From assembly GCA_017744915.1 (NCBI GenBank), contig JAGIAH010000001.1, positions 434,001-498,000 on the forward strand: a DNA stretch of 64,000 bases. Reading direction: 5' to 3'. The stretch comes from Agrobacterium tumefaciens. Its GTDB lineage: Bacteria; Pseudomonadota; Alphaproteobacteria; Rhizobiales; Rhizobiaceae. The notes below the pieces were generated by a model. The model saw nothing but the letters and a program-made list of their open reading frames with translations, was not told the origin of the DNA and made no database searches. Made by a program: the position numbers and the translations under genes. Below, one piece after another: positions 8,173 to 16,672 of the stretch. Within the stretch, counting starts at the first letter, position 1, and each line of letters begins with the position of its first letter.

Positions 8173-9326
8173 GCGTCGCCGGTCCCCTGCCGCTGGTGCC
8201 CGATTGCGGCGGGCCGATCCGCACGATCGCACTAGCATTGCCAGCCGCTTTTTTTGCGGAAAGCCGAACGGATGACACTGTTTTACCGCTCATTCCAATC
8301 GGAAACCTGCTCTCGGCCCTGCCATCAGATGTCACCGCCGCCATTGTGATCGATCACGCCAGTTTTGCCACGGCGCAAGACTGGCTCGACAGCATGCAGG
8401 TTCCCTGCGCGGCCACGCTGGTTCCCTTGGCTGAAGGTGACAGTGTTCCGCATCCGTGGATACAGGACATGTTCCATGTACGGACCGGCAATCGGGAGGA
8501 AGGCACCGAGGCGGAATTTGTTTCAGCTCCGCAAAGCGCCCTCAGCGCGACCCTGGCCGAACATCTCGGAGCGGCAGTTACGCGTCTGGATGTGGCCCTG
8601 GCGGGCGGCAACCAGCTCGTCGGGCCGGATTTTCGGCTGGTGGGCCATTCCAGCCTGGCGGATGACAGGGACTTCGTAAAAGCTGCGGCCGCCCCATCGC
8701 AGCGGTGGCGAAAAGTGCAGGCTCTCGATGGCAGACGCGTGCACAGTTTCGGATATCGGCCGGAAGACCTCGGCAAGGTCCCGGTCCCCTTCGATCTTTC
8801 CACAACGCGAATTTGCGAACCGGTAATAGCCGGCGGGAAAATACACCAATGCGGCTTCCATGTTGACCAGTTCGTTTCCGTCACCGGTCTCAAACGAGGG
8901 GACCGGCCGTTGCTACTCGTTGCCGATCCGGTCGCCCATGGCGAATGCGATGCCCGCGCAGCAATCGATTTGAAACGAAAACTGGACGCCTCCGCCCTCT
9001 CGCTTGCTCGGCAAGGTTTTGCGATCGAGCGAAATCCCATTCCGGTCTCGCCCGCCATCGATACCAACAAATGCCTGCCCAGGCTTTACAACAATGTCCT
9101 TCTTGAAAATGTCACACGGCCCGGTCAAAAACGACCATCCGTCTGGCTTCCGCATTTCGGCGACAGGGAGGCACTTGAGGCATTCGACGTGGTCAATCGG
9201 CAAATTTGGGACGGACTTGGTTTTCAGGCTATCGGCGTGGCCGGCTGGAGCCATCTTTCCAGCCGCAACGGGGCGTTGCGATGCGCAATAAAAGTGATAG
9301 ATCGCGAGAGGAACACAAAGTTATGA
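8169..9326 (+). CDS. Peptidylarginine-deiminase-family enzyme (PAD C-terminal domain)
   Basis: About 385 residues matching the catalytic domain of protein-arginine deiminases. Residues that correspond to the catalytic set are all visible: Asp in PWIQDMF (about 100), His and Asp in FHVDQFVSV (231 and 233), and Cys in NGALRCAIKV (about 372). GGNQLVGPDF and LPRLYNNVL are further family landmarks. The family converts peptidyl arginine to citrulline; related enzymes use free guanidino compounds. The TTG at 8169 overlaps the TfuA stop; ATG at 8100, inside tfuA, is an alternative. Placement directly after YcaO-TfuA suggests it modifies the same peptide. PAD-made citrulline is known in the citrulassin lasso peptides. 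Substrate here is unproven. Confidence 0.8.
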   Translation: MSVAGPLPLVPDCGGPIRTIALALPAAFFAESRTDDTVLPLIPIGNLLSALPSDVTAAIVIDHASFATAQDWLDSMQVPCAATLVPLAEGDSVPHPWIQDMFHVRTGNREEGTEAEFVSAPQSALSATLAEHLGAAVTRLDVALAGGNQLVGPDFRLVGHSSLADDRDFVKAAAAPSQRWRKVQALDGRRVHSFGYRPEDLGKVPVPFDLSTTRICEPVIAGGKIHQCGFHVDQFVSVTGLKRGDRPLLLVADPVAHGECDARAAIDLKRKLDASALSLARQGFAIERNPIPVSPAIDTNKCLPRLYNNVLLENVTRPGQKRPSVWLPHFGDREALEAFDVVNRQIWDGLGFQAIGVAGWSHLSSRNGALRCAIKVIDRERNTKL

Positions 9327-9364
9327 ACAGAAAACTGTATTACTTTGTCAAAAAAGCATCATAA
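9323..9364 (+). CDS. Possible 13-aa micro-ORF after the deiminase gene
   Basis: An ATG overlaps the stop of the deiminase gene (TTATGA) and opens MNRKLYYFVKKAS before TAA. It is basic and aromatic, and GAGAGG lies 11 bases upstream. This overlap is the same style as the other junctions in the operon. Length is near the lower limit for chance, so this is only a candidate. Confidence 0.2.
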   Translation: MNRKLYYFVKKAS

Positions 9365-9379
9365 TACCCGTGGAAATTG

Positions 9380-9401
9380 TGTTGAATACATACCTTCAAC
9401 A
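9380..9401. promoter_or_regulatory. Inverted repeat upstream of XRE gene
   Basis: TGTTGAA and TTCAACA form 7-bp arms around an 8-base spacer in an AT-rich stretch 50 bases before the XRE gene. It is a plausible autoregulatory operator for that helix-turn-helix protein; this is inference from position. Confidence 0.4.
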
Positions 9402-9453
9402 ATATTAATTGATAATGATCGAATTTAATAACCTCACACAGGAGGAATTTGTA

Positions 9454-9891
9454 ATGCAGGCCAAACTACCCAGCCCGATCGACGTACATGTCGGCGCACA
9501 AATCAGAATGCGCCGCAAGTCGCTCGGCATGAGTCAGAGTGCGCTGGCCGGGCGATTGGGCATCACCTTCCAGCAGGTCCAGAAATATGAAAAGGGCGCC
9601 AACCGCGTCGGCGCTTCGCGTCTGCAGGCCATTGCGTCGATTCTCGGCGTTGAGGTCAGCTCCCTTTTCGCCAATGCCACGCCCGATGGCGGCGCCGCCA
9701 ACCCGGCGCTGGGCACGATCAATGCCATGCAGACCTTCGTGGCCTCGAATGAAGGTTTTTCGCTGAACCAGGCCTTTTCGCGCATCAAGAGTGCAGCCGT
9801 GCGCCGGAGCATCGTCGCTCTCGTCACATCGCTCGCAGCAACCGAAGCGGCGGAAAATGCCGGCGCAGCAGCGGACAAGAGCGACGATTGA
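9454..9891 (+). CDS. XRE-family transcriptional regulator
   Basis: A 145-residue DNA-binding protein. A Cro/CI-type helix-turn-helix occupies about residues 13-70 ([46 protein letters not shown]). The C-terminal half is helical and Ala-rich ([21 protein letters not shown]), probably for dimerisation. The size and sequence style resemble small rhizobial regulators such as PraR, but I cannot assign it. ATG 9454 has a textbook AGGAGG seven bases upstream. It follows the deiminase gene after 127 bases with a palindrome between, so it is likely a separate transcription unit. Confidence 0.8.
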   Translation: MQAKLPSPIDVHVGAQIRMRRKSLGMSQSALAGRLGITFQQVQKYEKGANRVGASRLQAIASILGVEVSSLFANATPDGGAANPALGTINAMQTFVASNEGFSLNQAFSRIKSAAVRRSIVALVTSLAATEAAENAGAAADKSDD

Positions 9892-9985
9892 CGCAGGTGT
9901 GACGCTCGCGTGACGCTCGATGTGGTCAAAAATGAACAACGCGGGATCAACGCGTTTTCATACTGTCGACTGTCGAGAGGGAATC

Positions 9986-10213
9986 ATGGTGGCGTCTACC
10001 TCAGCAATACTTGAACAGGACAATGCAGACGAGATTTTGGCACTCGGGCGGATGGTCTCCTATCTTTGCCAGCGTTCGAAATCACTGGAACTGGGCATGT
10101 CGACCTACTTCCTGGAAATGGCGTTGCTGTCGCTGGCCCAGGATATCAATCAGCAGGGTCTGCCGCCTGCAGAGCTGAATGCCAGCGCCTTCGCATCGAC
10201 AGATCTGCATTGA
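9986..10213 (+). CDS. Hypothetical protein (75 aa)
   Basis: A 75-residue acidic, helical protein (MVASTSAILEQDNADEILAL, CQRSKSLELGMSTYFLEMAL) with no signal peptide or membrane helix. AGAGGGAAT precedes the ATG. It lies 94 bases after the XRE gene on the same strand. I do not recognise a family; a small cytoplasmic accessory protein is all that can be said. The region just upstream contains TCGAC-T-GTCGA, related to the centre of the palindrome before xylR. Confidence 0.55.
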   Translation: MVASTSAILEQDNADEILALGRMVSYLCQRSKSLELGMSTYFLEMALLSLAQDINQQGLPPAELNASAFASTDLH

Positions 10214-10332
10214 GCACTTCTGCAACAGCATAGACAGGCAGGATTGAGCGTTTCCATTCCGACCTCCAGTCGTGAAAACCCGGGAACCTTTCTCTTCTCC
10301 CTATGCCCTCCCCCTTTTTCTCGGCGAAAGCC

Positions 10333-10367
10333 ATGACAGAGGCCCGGTTTTGCCGGGCCTCTGTCAT
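10333..10367 (-). terminator. Hairpin terminator after metE
   Basis: A perfect 15-bp stem (ATGACAGAGGCCCGG and its complement) with a 5-base loop lies two bases after the metE stop. No long T-run follows, but stem strength and position support termination. Confidence 0.65.
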
Positions 10368-10368
10368 A

Positions 10369-12723
10369 TCAGGGCACTGCGCGGCGAAGTTCGGCCGCCG
10401 CGGCGACCATATTGACCAGCGCCGGCCTCACCTCTTCCCATTTGCGGGTTTTCAGGCCGCAATCCGGGTTGATCCAGAGCTGCCGATCGTCAAGCCTTTC
10501 CCGCGCCAAAGCCAGAAGATCGACCATTTCCGCGACTGCCGGCACGCGCGGCGAATGGATATCGTAAACGCCGGGGCCGATCTGGTTCGGATATTTGTAG
10601 GTCCGGAAGGCATCCAGCAGTTCCATCTTCGAACGCGAGGTCTCGATGGAGATCACGTCGGCATCCATCGCCGCAATCGCGTCGATGATCTGGTTGAATT
10701 CGGAATAGCACATGTGAGTGTGCACCTGCGTCCGGTCGCCCACGCCGCTGGAGCAAATGCGGAAGCAATCCACCGCCCAGCCGAGATAATCCTGCCAGTC
10801 CCGGTGCCGAAGCGGCAGGCCTTCACGCAATGCCGCCTCATCGATCTGGATCATCTGCGCGCCGGCTGCCTCGAGATCATTGACCTCATCGCGGATGGCG
10901 AGCGCGATCTGCCGGCAGGTCAGGCTTCTGGCGATATCGTCACGGACGAAGGACCAGTTGAGGATCGTCACCGGCCCGGTCAGCATGCCTTTAACGGGCT
11001 TTTCGGTGAGCGACTGGGAATAGTCCCACCAGCGAACCGTCATCGGCTTCGGACGCGACACATCGCCGAAGATGATCGGTGGGCGCACGTAACGCGAACC
11101 GTAGCTCTGCACCCATGCATGTTGGGTGAAGGCGAAGCCGGAAAGCTGCTCGCCGAAATATTGCACCATGTCGTTACGCTCGAACTCGCCGTGGACGAGA
11201 ACGTCGAGGCCGATTTCCTCCTGCCAGCGGATCGTCGCTTCGGTTTCCTTCCGCAGGAAGTTTTCATATTGCGCGTCGGTCAGGGCGCCCTTGGAATGCG
11301 CGGAGCGAGCTTTCCTCACCTCCGGCGTCTGCGGGAAAGAGCCGATGGTCGTCGTCGGGAAAAGCGGCAGGGCGATGGCCTGCGATTGCAGCTTCTGCCG
11401 CTCGGCAAAGGCGCTTGCCCGTTGCCTGTCGGCGGCGCCGATCGTCGCGATGCGTTTTTGAACGGTGGTATCCGTTACCTTTGGCGAGGATGCGCGTGCG
11501 GCGACCGCCCGCGAGGCCGCTTCCAGTTCCGGCGCAACAGTGGCCCTGCCCTCACCCAAAGCCCGGCCGAGCGTGGCAAGCTCGCCGAGCTTCTGGGTGG
11601 CAAAAGACAGCCAGCTCTTCAGATCGACATCGAGGCCGGTTTCCAGTTCGAGGTCAACCGGAACATGCAGCAGCGAGCAGGACGGCGCGATTTGAAAGGC
11701 CGCCGCACCCCGTTCGGCAATGGCGGTTTCCAGCTTGCCGATGATCGCGGCGAGATCGGCACGCCAGATATTGCGGCCGTCAATGACGCCGAGCGACAGG
11801 ACGCGGTTTGCGGGCAAGGCCTTCAATGCGGCCTCCAACGCTTCGGGCGCGCGCACCAGATCGAGATGAAGACCCGCGACCGGAAGCGCCGCGACGGCCT
11901 GCAAATTATCCTCAAGACCGCCGAAATAGGTGGCGATGAGGATTTTGAGATCAGGCGCGGCCTTTGACAGAGCCTGATAAGCGACGGCGAGCGCATGGCG
12001 TTCGCCCTCTGAAAGATCCAGCACGGCCACCGGCTCGTCGATCTGCACCCAGTCCGCCCCGGCGGCGCGGAGACGACGCAGCAGTTCTTCATAAACGGGC
12101 AGCAGCTTCGCCAGAAGATCGAGCGGCTTGAAGGCCGCCTCTCGCGCCTTGGCAAACTTCAGAAACGTGACCGGGCCGAGGATGACGGGCCGCGTGTGAA
12201 TGCCGAGCGCTTTCGCCTCGCGGAAATGGTCGACCGGTTTTTGCGAGGTGAGCACGAAATGCTGCTCCTCGGAAACCTCCGGCACCATGTAATGATAATT
12301 GGTGTCGAACCACTTGGTCATTTCCAGTGCCGGAACGCCCTGGCCGTGATGCGCATGTCCTTCATGAACATGGTCGCAGCCGGCATGGGCCTCGCTCTGA
12401 CTTCCGCGCGCCATGGCGAAATAGGTCGACAGGGAGACATCCCCGCCCGTCCATCCGTAGATCGGCGGAATGGCCCCCACCATCACGGCCGTGTCGAGCA
12501 CATGATCATAGAGAGAGAAATCATTGGAGGGGATAAGGCTGATCCCCTCTTCCCGCTGAAGCGCCCAGTTTTCGGCGCGCAGCCTTCCGGCGGTTTCGAG
12601 AAGGTCTGTTTCGGAAATCTTTCCGGACCAGAAGCCTTCAAGCGCGAACTTCAATTCACGATGACGGCCGATCCTCGGAAAACCGAGCGATGCGACTGGA
12701 ATGGTCTTGTCTGGCATTGTCAT
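10369..12723 (-). CDS. metE: Cobalamin-independent methionine synthase
   Basis: A 784-residue protein matching MetE length (about 755-790). It transfers a methyl group from 5-methyltetrahydropteroyl-triglutamate to homocysteine, the last step of methionine synthesis, using zinc. The N-terminal domain (SLGFPRIGRHRELKFALEGF) and C-terminal catalytic domain (TTTIGSFPQTPEVRKAR; HGEFERNDMVQYFGEQL; QIDEAALREGLP; HTHMCYSEF with zinc-ligand His and Cys; NPDCGLKTRKW with zinc-ligand Cys) are all present. Two ATGs (12723 and 12717) are both plausible. A cobalamin riboswitch in the leader shows that B12 shuts it off, consistent with a cell that also has a B12-dependent MetH. Confidence 0.97.
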   Translation of the reverse strand: MTMPDKTIPVASLGFPRIGRHRELKFALEGFWSGKISETDLLETAGRLRAENWALQREEGISLIPSNDFSLYDHVLDTAVMVGAIPPIYGWTGGDVSLSTYFAMARGSQSEAHAGCDHVHEGHAHHGQGVPALEMTKWFDTNYHYMVPEVSEEQHFVLTSQKPVDHFREAKALGIHTRPVILGPVTFLKFAKAREAAFKPLDLLAKLLPVYEELLRRLRAAGADWVQIDEPVAVLDLSEGERHALAVAYQALSKAAPDLKILIATYFGGLEDNLQAVAALPVAGLHLDLVRAPEALEAALKALPANRVLSLGVIDGRNIWRADLAAIIGKLETAIAERGAAAFQIAPSCSLLHVPVDLELETGLDVDLKSWLSFATQKLGELATLGRALGEGRATVAPELEAASRAVAARASSPKVTDTTVQKRIATIGAADRQRASAFAERQKLQSQAIALPLFPTTTIGSFPQTPEVRKARSAHSKGALTDAQYENFLRKETEATIRWQEEIGLDVLVHGEFERNDMVQYFGEQLSGFAFTQHAWVQSYGSRYVRPPIIFGDVSRPKPMTVRWWDYSQSLTEKPVKGMLTGPVTILNWSFVRDDIARSLTCRQIALAIRDEVNDLEAAGAQMIQIDEAALREGLPLRHRDWQDYLGWAVDCFRICSSGVGDRTQVHTHMCYSEFNQIIDAIAAMDADVISIETSRSKMELLDAFRTYKYPNQIGPGVYDIHSPRVPAVAEMVDLLALARERLDDRQLWINPDCGLKTRKWEEVRPALVNMVAAAAELRRAVP

Positions 12724-12824
12724 ACCCCATTTGGTTGGGGGGCATGGGTAAAGCGGACGCGTGCAGGCCCGGCCTTGCCGAACCATTGCGCAACCACCGG
12801 GACACCCCGCCCGTGGACGTTATT

Positions 12825-13018
12825 TTGTCCTGGCAGGTCTCCTGGCTCGCGGGTCGTCGCCTTTGCCCGTCTTCCCGGGGCTTTCACCCCAGTGACGTTG
12901 TGGACAAAGGCTCACCGCTTACAGTTGCGGGGGCAGCTCCGGTCTTGCCGATCTTCGGCGCACCGGATTCCCTCTTAGCTCCGGGCTGAAACAATCATCC
13001 CGGAGAACCATGACACCC
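12825..13018 (-). ncRNA. Cobalamin riboswitch
   Basis: On the minus strand the leader shows the cobalamin aptamer elements in order: GGGAATCCGGTGCG, GCTGCCCCCGCAACTGTAAG core, GTGAAAGCCCCGGGAAG, and the B12 box GAGCCAGGAGACCTGCC (12832-12848). It ends about 100 bases before metE. Adenosylcobalamin binding should reduce metE expression when B12 is available. Confidence 0.95.
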
Positions 13019-13054
13019 GCCATTCTCAACAGGGGTGTCACAATGTCAATAGAC

Positions 13055-13070
13055 ATAAAGAAATCTTTAT
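13055..13070. promoter_or_regulatory. Palindrome upstream of the metE riboswitch
   Basis: ATAAAGA-AA-TCTTTAT is a perfect inverted repeat followed by another ATCTTTAT. It lies where the metE promoter should be, about 40 bases before the aptamer. It resembles sites proposed for ArsR-type SAM/SAH-responsive regulators of methionine genes in alphaproteobacteria; that identity is inference. Confidence 0.5.
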
Positions 13071-13097
13071 ATCTTTATTTGATTGAGACCAACGATC

Positions 13098-13880
13098 TCA
13101 GAATGTGACCGCGCCCGGTCCCGGCACCGCGCCCGATGGCACCTTGCCCAGAATGATCATGCCGAGAACCTCGTCCTTGGTCACATCCTGCGTGCGGGCA
13201 TGGCCGACCACCTTGCCGTTCTTCATCACGAAAACCCGGTCGGCCAGATCGAAGACATCGTGAATATCGTGGCTGATGAGGAAGATGCCGATGCCCTGCC
13301 GTTTCAGCTCCTTGACGAGATCGCCCACCTGCGCCGTCTCCTGCGGCCCGAGTGCTGCCGTCGGCTCGTCCATGATGAGGATGCGGGCATCGAACAGAAT
13401 GGCGCGGGCGATGGCGACGGATTGCCGCTGGCCGCCCGAAAGCGCTTTCACCGGCTCCTTGAACCGCCGGAAATTGGGGTTGAGACGGCCCATGACCTCA
13501 CGCGCCGAGGCTTCCATGGCGACATCGTCCAGCGTGCCCCATTTCGTCTTCAGCTCGCGGCCAAGATAAAGATTGGCCGCCGCATCGACATTATCCGCCA
13601 CGGCCAGCGTCTGGTAGATGGTCTCGATGCCATATTTCTTGGCATCGCGGGGATTGCGGATATCGGCATCCTCGCCATTGATGAGGATATCGCCGCCATC
13701 GCGCCGGTAAGCGCCGGAAAGTATCTTGATGAGCGTCGATTTGCCGGCGCCATTATGGCCGAGAAGGGCAACCACCTCACCGGGGAAAAGATCGACAGAG
13801 GCGTTTTCCACCGCGTGGATGCCGCCGAAGGAAATGGAAATATTGCGCATTTCCACGAGGGGCGTGACTTGGTCCGTCAT
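13098..13880 (-). CDS. xylG: Sugar (xylose-type) ABC transporter ATP-binding protein
   Basis: A 260-residue single-domain ABC ATPase. Walker A is [11 protein letters not shown] (about 39-49), the signature is [15 protein letters not shown], Walker B is [14 protein letters not shown] and the switch His is in ISHDIHDVF. It energises sugar uptake on the cytoplasmic face. The E. coli XylG has two such domains (about 513 aa); this half-length form is typical of rhizobial FrcA/XylG-like proteins and probably works as a dimer. It is 18 bases after the permease, in the xylF-xylH-xylG order. Substrate xylose is inferred from the binding protein and ROK regulator. Confidence 0.85.
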   Translation of the reverse strand: MTDQVTPLVEMRNISISFGGIHAVENASVDLFPGEVVALLGHNGAGKSTLIKILSGAYRRDGGDILINGEDADIRNPRDAKKYGIETIYQTLAVADNVDAAANLYLGRELKTKWGTLDDVAMEASAREVMGRLNPNFRRFKEPVKALSGGQRQSVAIARAILFDARILIMDEPTAALGPQETAQVGDLVKELKRQGIGIFLISHDIHDVFDLADRVFVMKNGKVVGHARTQDVTKDEVLGMIILGKVPSGAVPGPGAVTF

Positions 13881-13898
13881 AGGAGTTCTCCTCGGTTC

Positions 13899-15212
13899 TT
13901 ACTTGGCGCGGGCGCGGTAGATGGTGTCGAGCCAGACGGCAACGACCAGGACCACACCGACGACGATGCGCTGGAAGGGCGTATCGATACCCACCAGCAC
14001 CATGCCGGATTGCAGCGACTGCATGACGAGCGCGCCGAGCATTGCGCCCGCTACGGTTCCGACACCGCCGGCGAGCGAGGTGCCGCCGATGACGGCCGCC
14101 GCGATGGTGTAAAGTTCGTCCAACTCACCCTGGGCATTGGTGGCGGCGTTGAGGCGGGCGGTCGAAATCGCCGCGGCGATGGCGCACAGAACGCCCATCA
14201 GCGTGAAGATCTTCACCGTGACCCAGCGGGTCTTGATACCGGCCAGTTCCGCCGCTTCCGGATTGCCACCAATGGCGAAGACATAACGTCCAAAGCGCAG
14301 CCTTGTCGCGATGAAGGTCATGACCGCGCCGACCGCGAGCGCCATGAGAACCGGAATGGCGATGCCATGCGCGATAAACAATCCGCCTTCCGGCCAGGCA
14401 ATGCTATTGGCGTCGGCATAGTTGCGGGCGATGTTCACCGGCCAGGGATAGCTGTTGACCACGGCCACGAAACCGATGACGACGAGGCAGCCGAGCGCCA
14501 CCAGAAAATATTCCGCCCAGACGGGCCGCAGCGGAAAGCCGAAACGGCGGCGCTGGCGGCGGGAATTCAGGATTGCCGCAACGATGGCGACGCAGGCAAT
14601 GGCGGCCGCGATCCAGCTCCATGTCGCGCCAATCGAGCCGCTGGTACCGCCGCCCATCAGGCGGAAGGTGGAATCCATCGGCGCCACGGTGCGACCGCTG
14701 GTGATGAACCAGGTGCCACCGCGCCAGACCAGAAGCCCGCCGAGCGTGACGATGAAGGAAGGCACATTCAGGAAGGCGACGATCGAGCCCTGCAGCATAC
14801 CGATCGCGCCACCGACCAGAATGCCGACCAGAAGCGTGACGATCCATGTGGCCCAATGTTCGAAGCCCAGGATCTGTGGCAGGATTTCCGCCTGCATGAC
14901 GCCCATGATCATGCCGGAAAAACCGAGGATCGACCCGACCGACAGATCGATATTGCGGGTGACGATGACAAGCACCATGCCCGTCGCCATGACTGCCACG
15001 GAAGCGGTCTGCACGGAAAGGTTCCAGAGATTTCGCGGCGTCAGGAAGAGGCCGCCGGACAGGATATGAAATCCGATCCAGATCAGAAGAAGCGCGCCGA
15101 CCATGCCGAGAAGGCGGGTATCCAGCTCCGTAGCGCTGATGAAACGCGCAATCGAGCCTGTCTTTTCCGTCTTGGCGGGCGCTGTGGAATTGGATTGGGT
15201 CATGTCGGCCAT
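13899..15212 (-). CDS. xylH: Sugar (xylose-type) ABC transporter permease
   Basis: A 437-residue multi-pass inner-membrane permease of the BPD_transp_2 family. About ten or more hydrophobic helices are visible, for example GMVGALLLIWIGFHILSGG and ASVAVMATGMVLVIVTRNID. The family landmark near the C-terminus is AAAVIGGTSLAGGVGTVAGA. The long loop with SGRTVAPMDSTFRLMGGG is typical of XylH-like permeases. I set the start at ATG 15212, which has GAGGAG upstream at a slightly long distance; ATG 15203 is also possible and an upstream start would add a charged extension. It lies between xylF and xylG. Confidence 0.85.
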   Translation of the reverse strand: MADMTQSNSTAPAKTEKTGSIARFISATELDTRLLGMVGALLLIWIGFHILSGGLFLTPRNLWNLSVQTASVAVMATGMVLVIVTRNIDLSVGSILGFSGMIMGVMQAEILPQILGFEHWATWIVTLLVGILVGGAIGMLQGSIVAFLNVPSFIVTLGGLLVWRGGTWFITSGRTVAPMDSTFRLMGGGTSGSIGATWSWIAAAIACVAIVAAILNSRRQRRRFGFPLRPVWAEYFLVALGCLVVIGFVAVVNSYPWPVNIARNYADANSIAWPEGGLFIAHGIAIPVLMALAVGAVMTFIATRLRFGRYVFAIGGNPEAAELAGIKTRWVTVKIFTLMGVLCAIAAAISTARLNAATNAQGELDELYTIAAAVIGGTSLAGGVGTVAGAMLGALVMQSLQSGMVLVGIDTPFQRIVVGVVLVVAVWLDTIYRARAK

Positions 15213-15390
15213 GAACTGCCGGTGCTCCTCACATCTTGGATCGTTTTGGCTTTTCTTCGAATCGCCAGAACGATCCAAGTTTTTGTTCTTACGCATTGTC
15301 CGGATGAAAGCCGTTTCGCTTCCCCTGAAAATGCTCTAAAGGGCGCCCCGCCATGAACCATGGCGCGACGCCCAGCCGGGACCTATTCGA

Positions 15391-16431
15391 TCAATTGCAG
15401 GCCTTGACGGATCCGGCCTTCACACCCTGGCAGGCCGTTTCCTTCTTGATCCAGCCGGCATCGATGACAGTGCCGAGATTGTCCTTGGTGATGGCGATCG
15501 GCTTGAGGAAGACCGACTGCATCTTCACCTTCTTCGGGCCGCCATCAAAGGTGGTGACGCCCTTGATCTCGGTCATCTTCTTGCCGCCGGCGAGTGCAAG
15601 CGCAATGCCGGCCGCTTCCTTGCCGAGTTCACGGCTGTCCTTCCAGACCGACACCGTCTGCGTGCCGAGCGCAACGCGGTTCAGCGCGGCGAAATCGGCA
15701 TCCTGACCGGAGACGGGAACCGAACCGGCCATGCCCTGCGCCGCAAGAGCGGCAATTGCGCCACCGGCGGTGCCGTCATTCGAGGCGACGACCGCGTCGA
15801 CCTTGTTGTTATTCTTGGTCAGGAACTGTTCCATGTTCTTCTGGGCATTTTCCGGCTTCCAGCCATCGGTATAGGCTTCGCCGACATTCTTGATCTTGCC
15901 GCCACCAATGGCGGCCTTCAGCACTTCCTGCTGGCCGGCGAACAGGAAGTCCGCATTCGGATCGGAAGAGGAGCCCTTGATGAAGACGTAATTGCCTTCC
16001 GGCTTGACCTTAAAGACTTCAGCAGCCTGAAGACGGCCCACTTCCTTGTTGTCGAAGGTGATGTAGAAGGCGCTCTGGTTTTCGATCAGGCGGTCATAAC
16101 CAACGACCGGAATACCTTCGGCAACGGCCTTTTCAACAGCCGGGCCAATCGCATCGCTGTCCTGCGCCAGGATGATCAGCGCATTGGCGCCCTGGGAGAT
16201 CAGCGATTCCACGTCGGTCAGCTGTTTTGCGGCAGACGATTGCGCATCGGCGGAAATGTATTTCGCACCGGCCTTGTCGAGCGCAGCCTTGATTGCCGCC
16301 TCATCCGTCTTCCAGCGTTCTTCCTGGAAATTCGACCAGGAAACGCCAACGACGAGATCGGCCGCGATGGCGGCGGTATGCAGGGAAACGAGTACGGCCG
16401 TACCCGCCAAAAGCTTGGCAAAAGAATTCAT
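15391..16431 (-). CDS. xylF: D-xylose-type periplasmic binding protein
   Basis: A 346-residue periplasmic sugar-binding protein. A Sec signal peptide is clear ([19 protein letters not shown], cleavage after about residue 23). The periplasmic-binding domain follows: [49 protein letters not shown] and [20 protein letters not shown]. These match XylF, which presents D-xylose to the XylHG complex. It is the first gene of the transporter operon, and 178 bases separate it from xylH, which may hold a stabilising hairpin or attenuator. The palindrome at 16514-16538 lies about 83 bases upstream. Confidence 0.92.
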   Translation of the reverse strand: MNSFAKLLAGTAVLVSLHTAAIAADLVVGVSWSNFQEERWKTDEAAIKAALDKAGAKYISADAQSSAAKQLTDVESLISQGANALIILAQDSDAIGPAVEKAVAEGIPVVGYDRLIENQSAFYITFDNKEVGRLQAAEVFKVKPEGNYVFIKGSSSDPNADFLFAGQQEVLKAAIGGGKIKNVGEAYTDGWKPENAQKNMEQFLTKNNNKVDAVVASNDGTAGGAIAALAAQGMAGSVPVSGQDADFAALNRVALGTQTVSVWKDSRELGKEAAGIALALAGGKKMTEIKGVTTFDGGPKKVKMQSVFLKPIAITKDNLGTVIDAGWIKKETACQGVKAGSVKACN

Positions 16432-16513
16432 GATGTCCTCCCGGTAAGGGCGCAGCCTGCACCTCCATGCAGGGAAAACGCCCGGAAAAAGCTGCCGGTC
16501 TCTGTGATTTCAC

Positions 16514-16538
16514 AATTTTCTCGACAGTCGAGAAAATT
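16514..16538. promoter_or_regulatory. Operator palindrome between xylF and ROK repressor
   Basis: A perfect 25-bp inverted repeat, AATTTTCTCGAC-A-GTCGAGAAAATT, lies between the divergent xyl operon and the ROK gene. ROK/NagC-XylR repressors bind such AT-flanked palindromes, so this is the likely xylose operator controlling both directions. Confidence 0.75.
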
Positions 16539-16672
16539 AATGTCAGAGATTCCCCATGCTGTCAACAACGGCTGCGGGCAGCATCCGGGTGCCTTGATCT
16601 TCTCTGTGGCATGGGCCATCAGACAGGGTCAGCACGACAGGAAAAAGCCGTTCAGGGAGCAGGCCCCAGCCC

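Noticed and set aside
10303-11967. Plus-strand open frame of 554 codons
   Set aside because: Antisense to metE; no recognisable protein motif.
13083-15356. Plus-strand open frame of more than 750 codons
   Set aside because: It runs antisense through the xylH and xylG genes, whose proteins are clear; the long frame is a by-product of high GC codon bias.
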